From contig CAZNLT010000145.1 of the NCBI GenBank assembly GCA_964573705.1, positions 1-15,081 of the forward strand: 15,081 nt of DNA. Reading direction: 5' to 3'. Made by a program: the position numbers and the translations under genes. Below the pieces are notes generated by a model, which saw nothing but the letters and a program-made list of their open reading frames with translations, did not search any database and was not told where the DNA came from. Below are positions 14,924 to 15,081 of the stretch, piece by piece. Position 1 is the stretch's first letter; each line of letters begins with the position of its first letter. This DNA comes from JAABSQ01 sp964573705. Its GTDB lineage: Bacteria; Desulfobacterota; Desulfobacteria; Desulfobacterales; Desulfococcaceae.

Positions 14924-15081
14924 AATATCCTTTCTCCTTGCAATAAGCTGTGCGGAATTTCCGCAGATATCCAATCGAAAAAAATGGCCTTTGAGGGGTG
15001 ATCTCGTGGCTCTCTAACCCAACCCTTTCAATGTCTTCTTTCAGCCGGCGCACCTCCTCAATCGGAATACCCGTCGCCTGA
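14811..15081 (-). pseudogene. Rpn-type C-terminal tail entering from the right edge, apparently read past its usual end
   Basis: At the edge the frame reads QATGIPIEEVRRLKEDIE, the usual end of this family, but no stop follows; it continues about 70 codons in a frame offset from the small gene at 14735-14923 and stops at 14811. The extra tail (ERVGLESHEITPQRPFF and onward) looks like non-coding sequence read through, since it covers the upstream region and another frame of the small gene. The likely explanation is a lost stop or frameshift in an Rpn-type gene lying mostly beyond the window. The start is outside the window. Confidence 0.4.
15032..15081. repeat. 50-bp direct repeat, copy 2 (cut by window end)
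   Basis: It differs from 14749-14798 at two positions. It marks a tandem or mosaic duplication of Rpn-type 3' ends about 280 bp apart. Confidence 0.85.

Overview
The window looks like chromosomal DNA of a GC-rich Gram-negative bacterium, most likely a deltaproteobacterium/Desulfobacterota-type organism. This is inferred from the MJ0042-type zinc ribbon, the complete envelope-spanning efflux operon, and the tandem ATPase-nuclease and Rpn-type genes. No rRNA or other taxonomic marker is present. I saw no tRNA, rRNA, CRISPR array or recognisable insertion sequence.

Left block (1-3535, minus strand). A truncated gene runs off the left edge. Its product starts with a four-cysteine zinc ribbon, continues with a DEDD 3'-5' exonuclease and then a RecQ-type superfamily 2 helicase, which is a Werner-like order. 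Upstream of it, in the same direction, lies a pair of overlapping genes in visibly AT-richer DNA. They look like a toxin-antitoxin module: a Panacea/SocA-like (DUF4065) antitoxin first, then a protein with a PemK/MazF-like core.

Centre (3738-11347, plus strand). A CecR-like TetR regulator is followed by a membrane fusion protein, a tandem two-domain ABC ATPase, two ABC-2 permeases and a TolC-like outer-membrane channel. This is the ybiH(cecR)-ybhGFSR arrangement of E. coli with a dedicated outer-membrane factor added. The genes are tightly packed, including two ATGA overlaps, so they should form one operon and one tripartite exporter. The regulator has a well-formed promoter whose -10 box sits inside a 19-bp near-perfect palindrome, which suggests autoregulation.

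Right block (11349-15081, minus strand). Two tandem paralogues about 528 aa long sit only 2 bp apart. Each combines a P-loop ATPase with a C-terminal PD-(D/E)XK nuclease. Their identity is mosaic: nearly identical blocks are separated by strongly diverged ones. Upstream is a 62-aa protein that matches only the C-terminal tail of Rpn/PD-(D/E)XK transposase-like proteins. A second copy of that tail enters from the right edge. A nested inverted repeat lies where the efflux operon and this block converge.

The most unusual parts are the mosaic ATPase-nuclease pair with its standalone Rpn tail, and the toxin-antitoxin-like pair upstream of the exonuclease-helicase.
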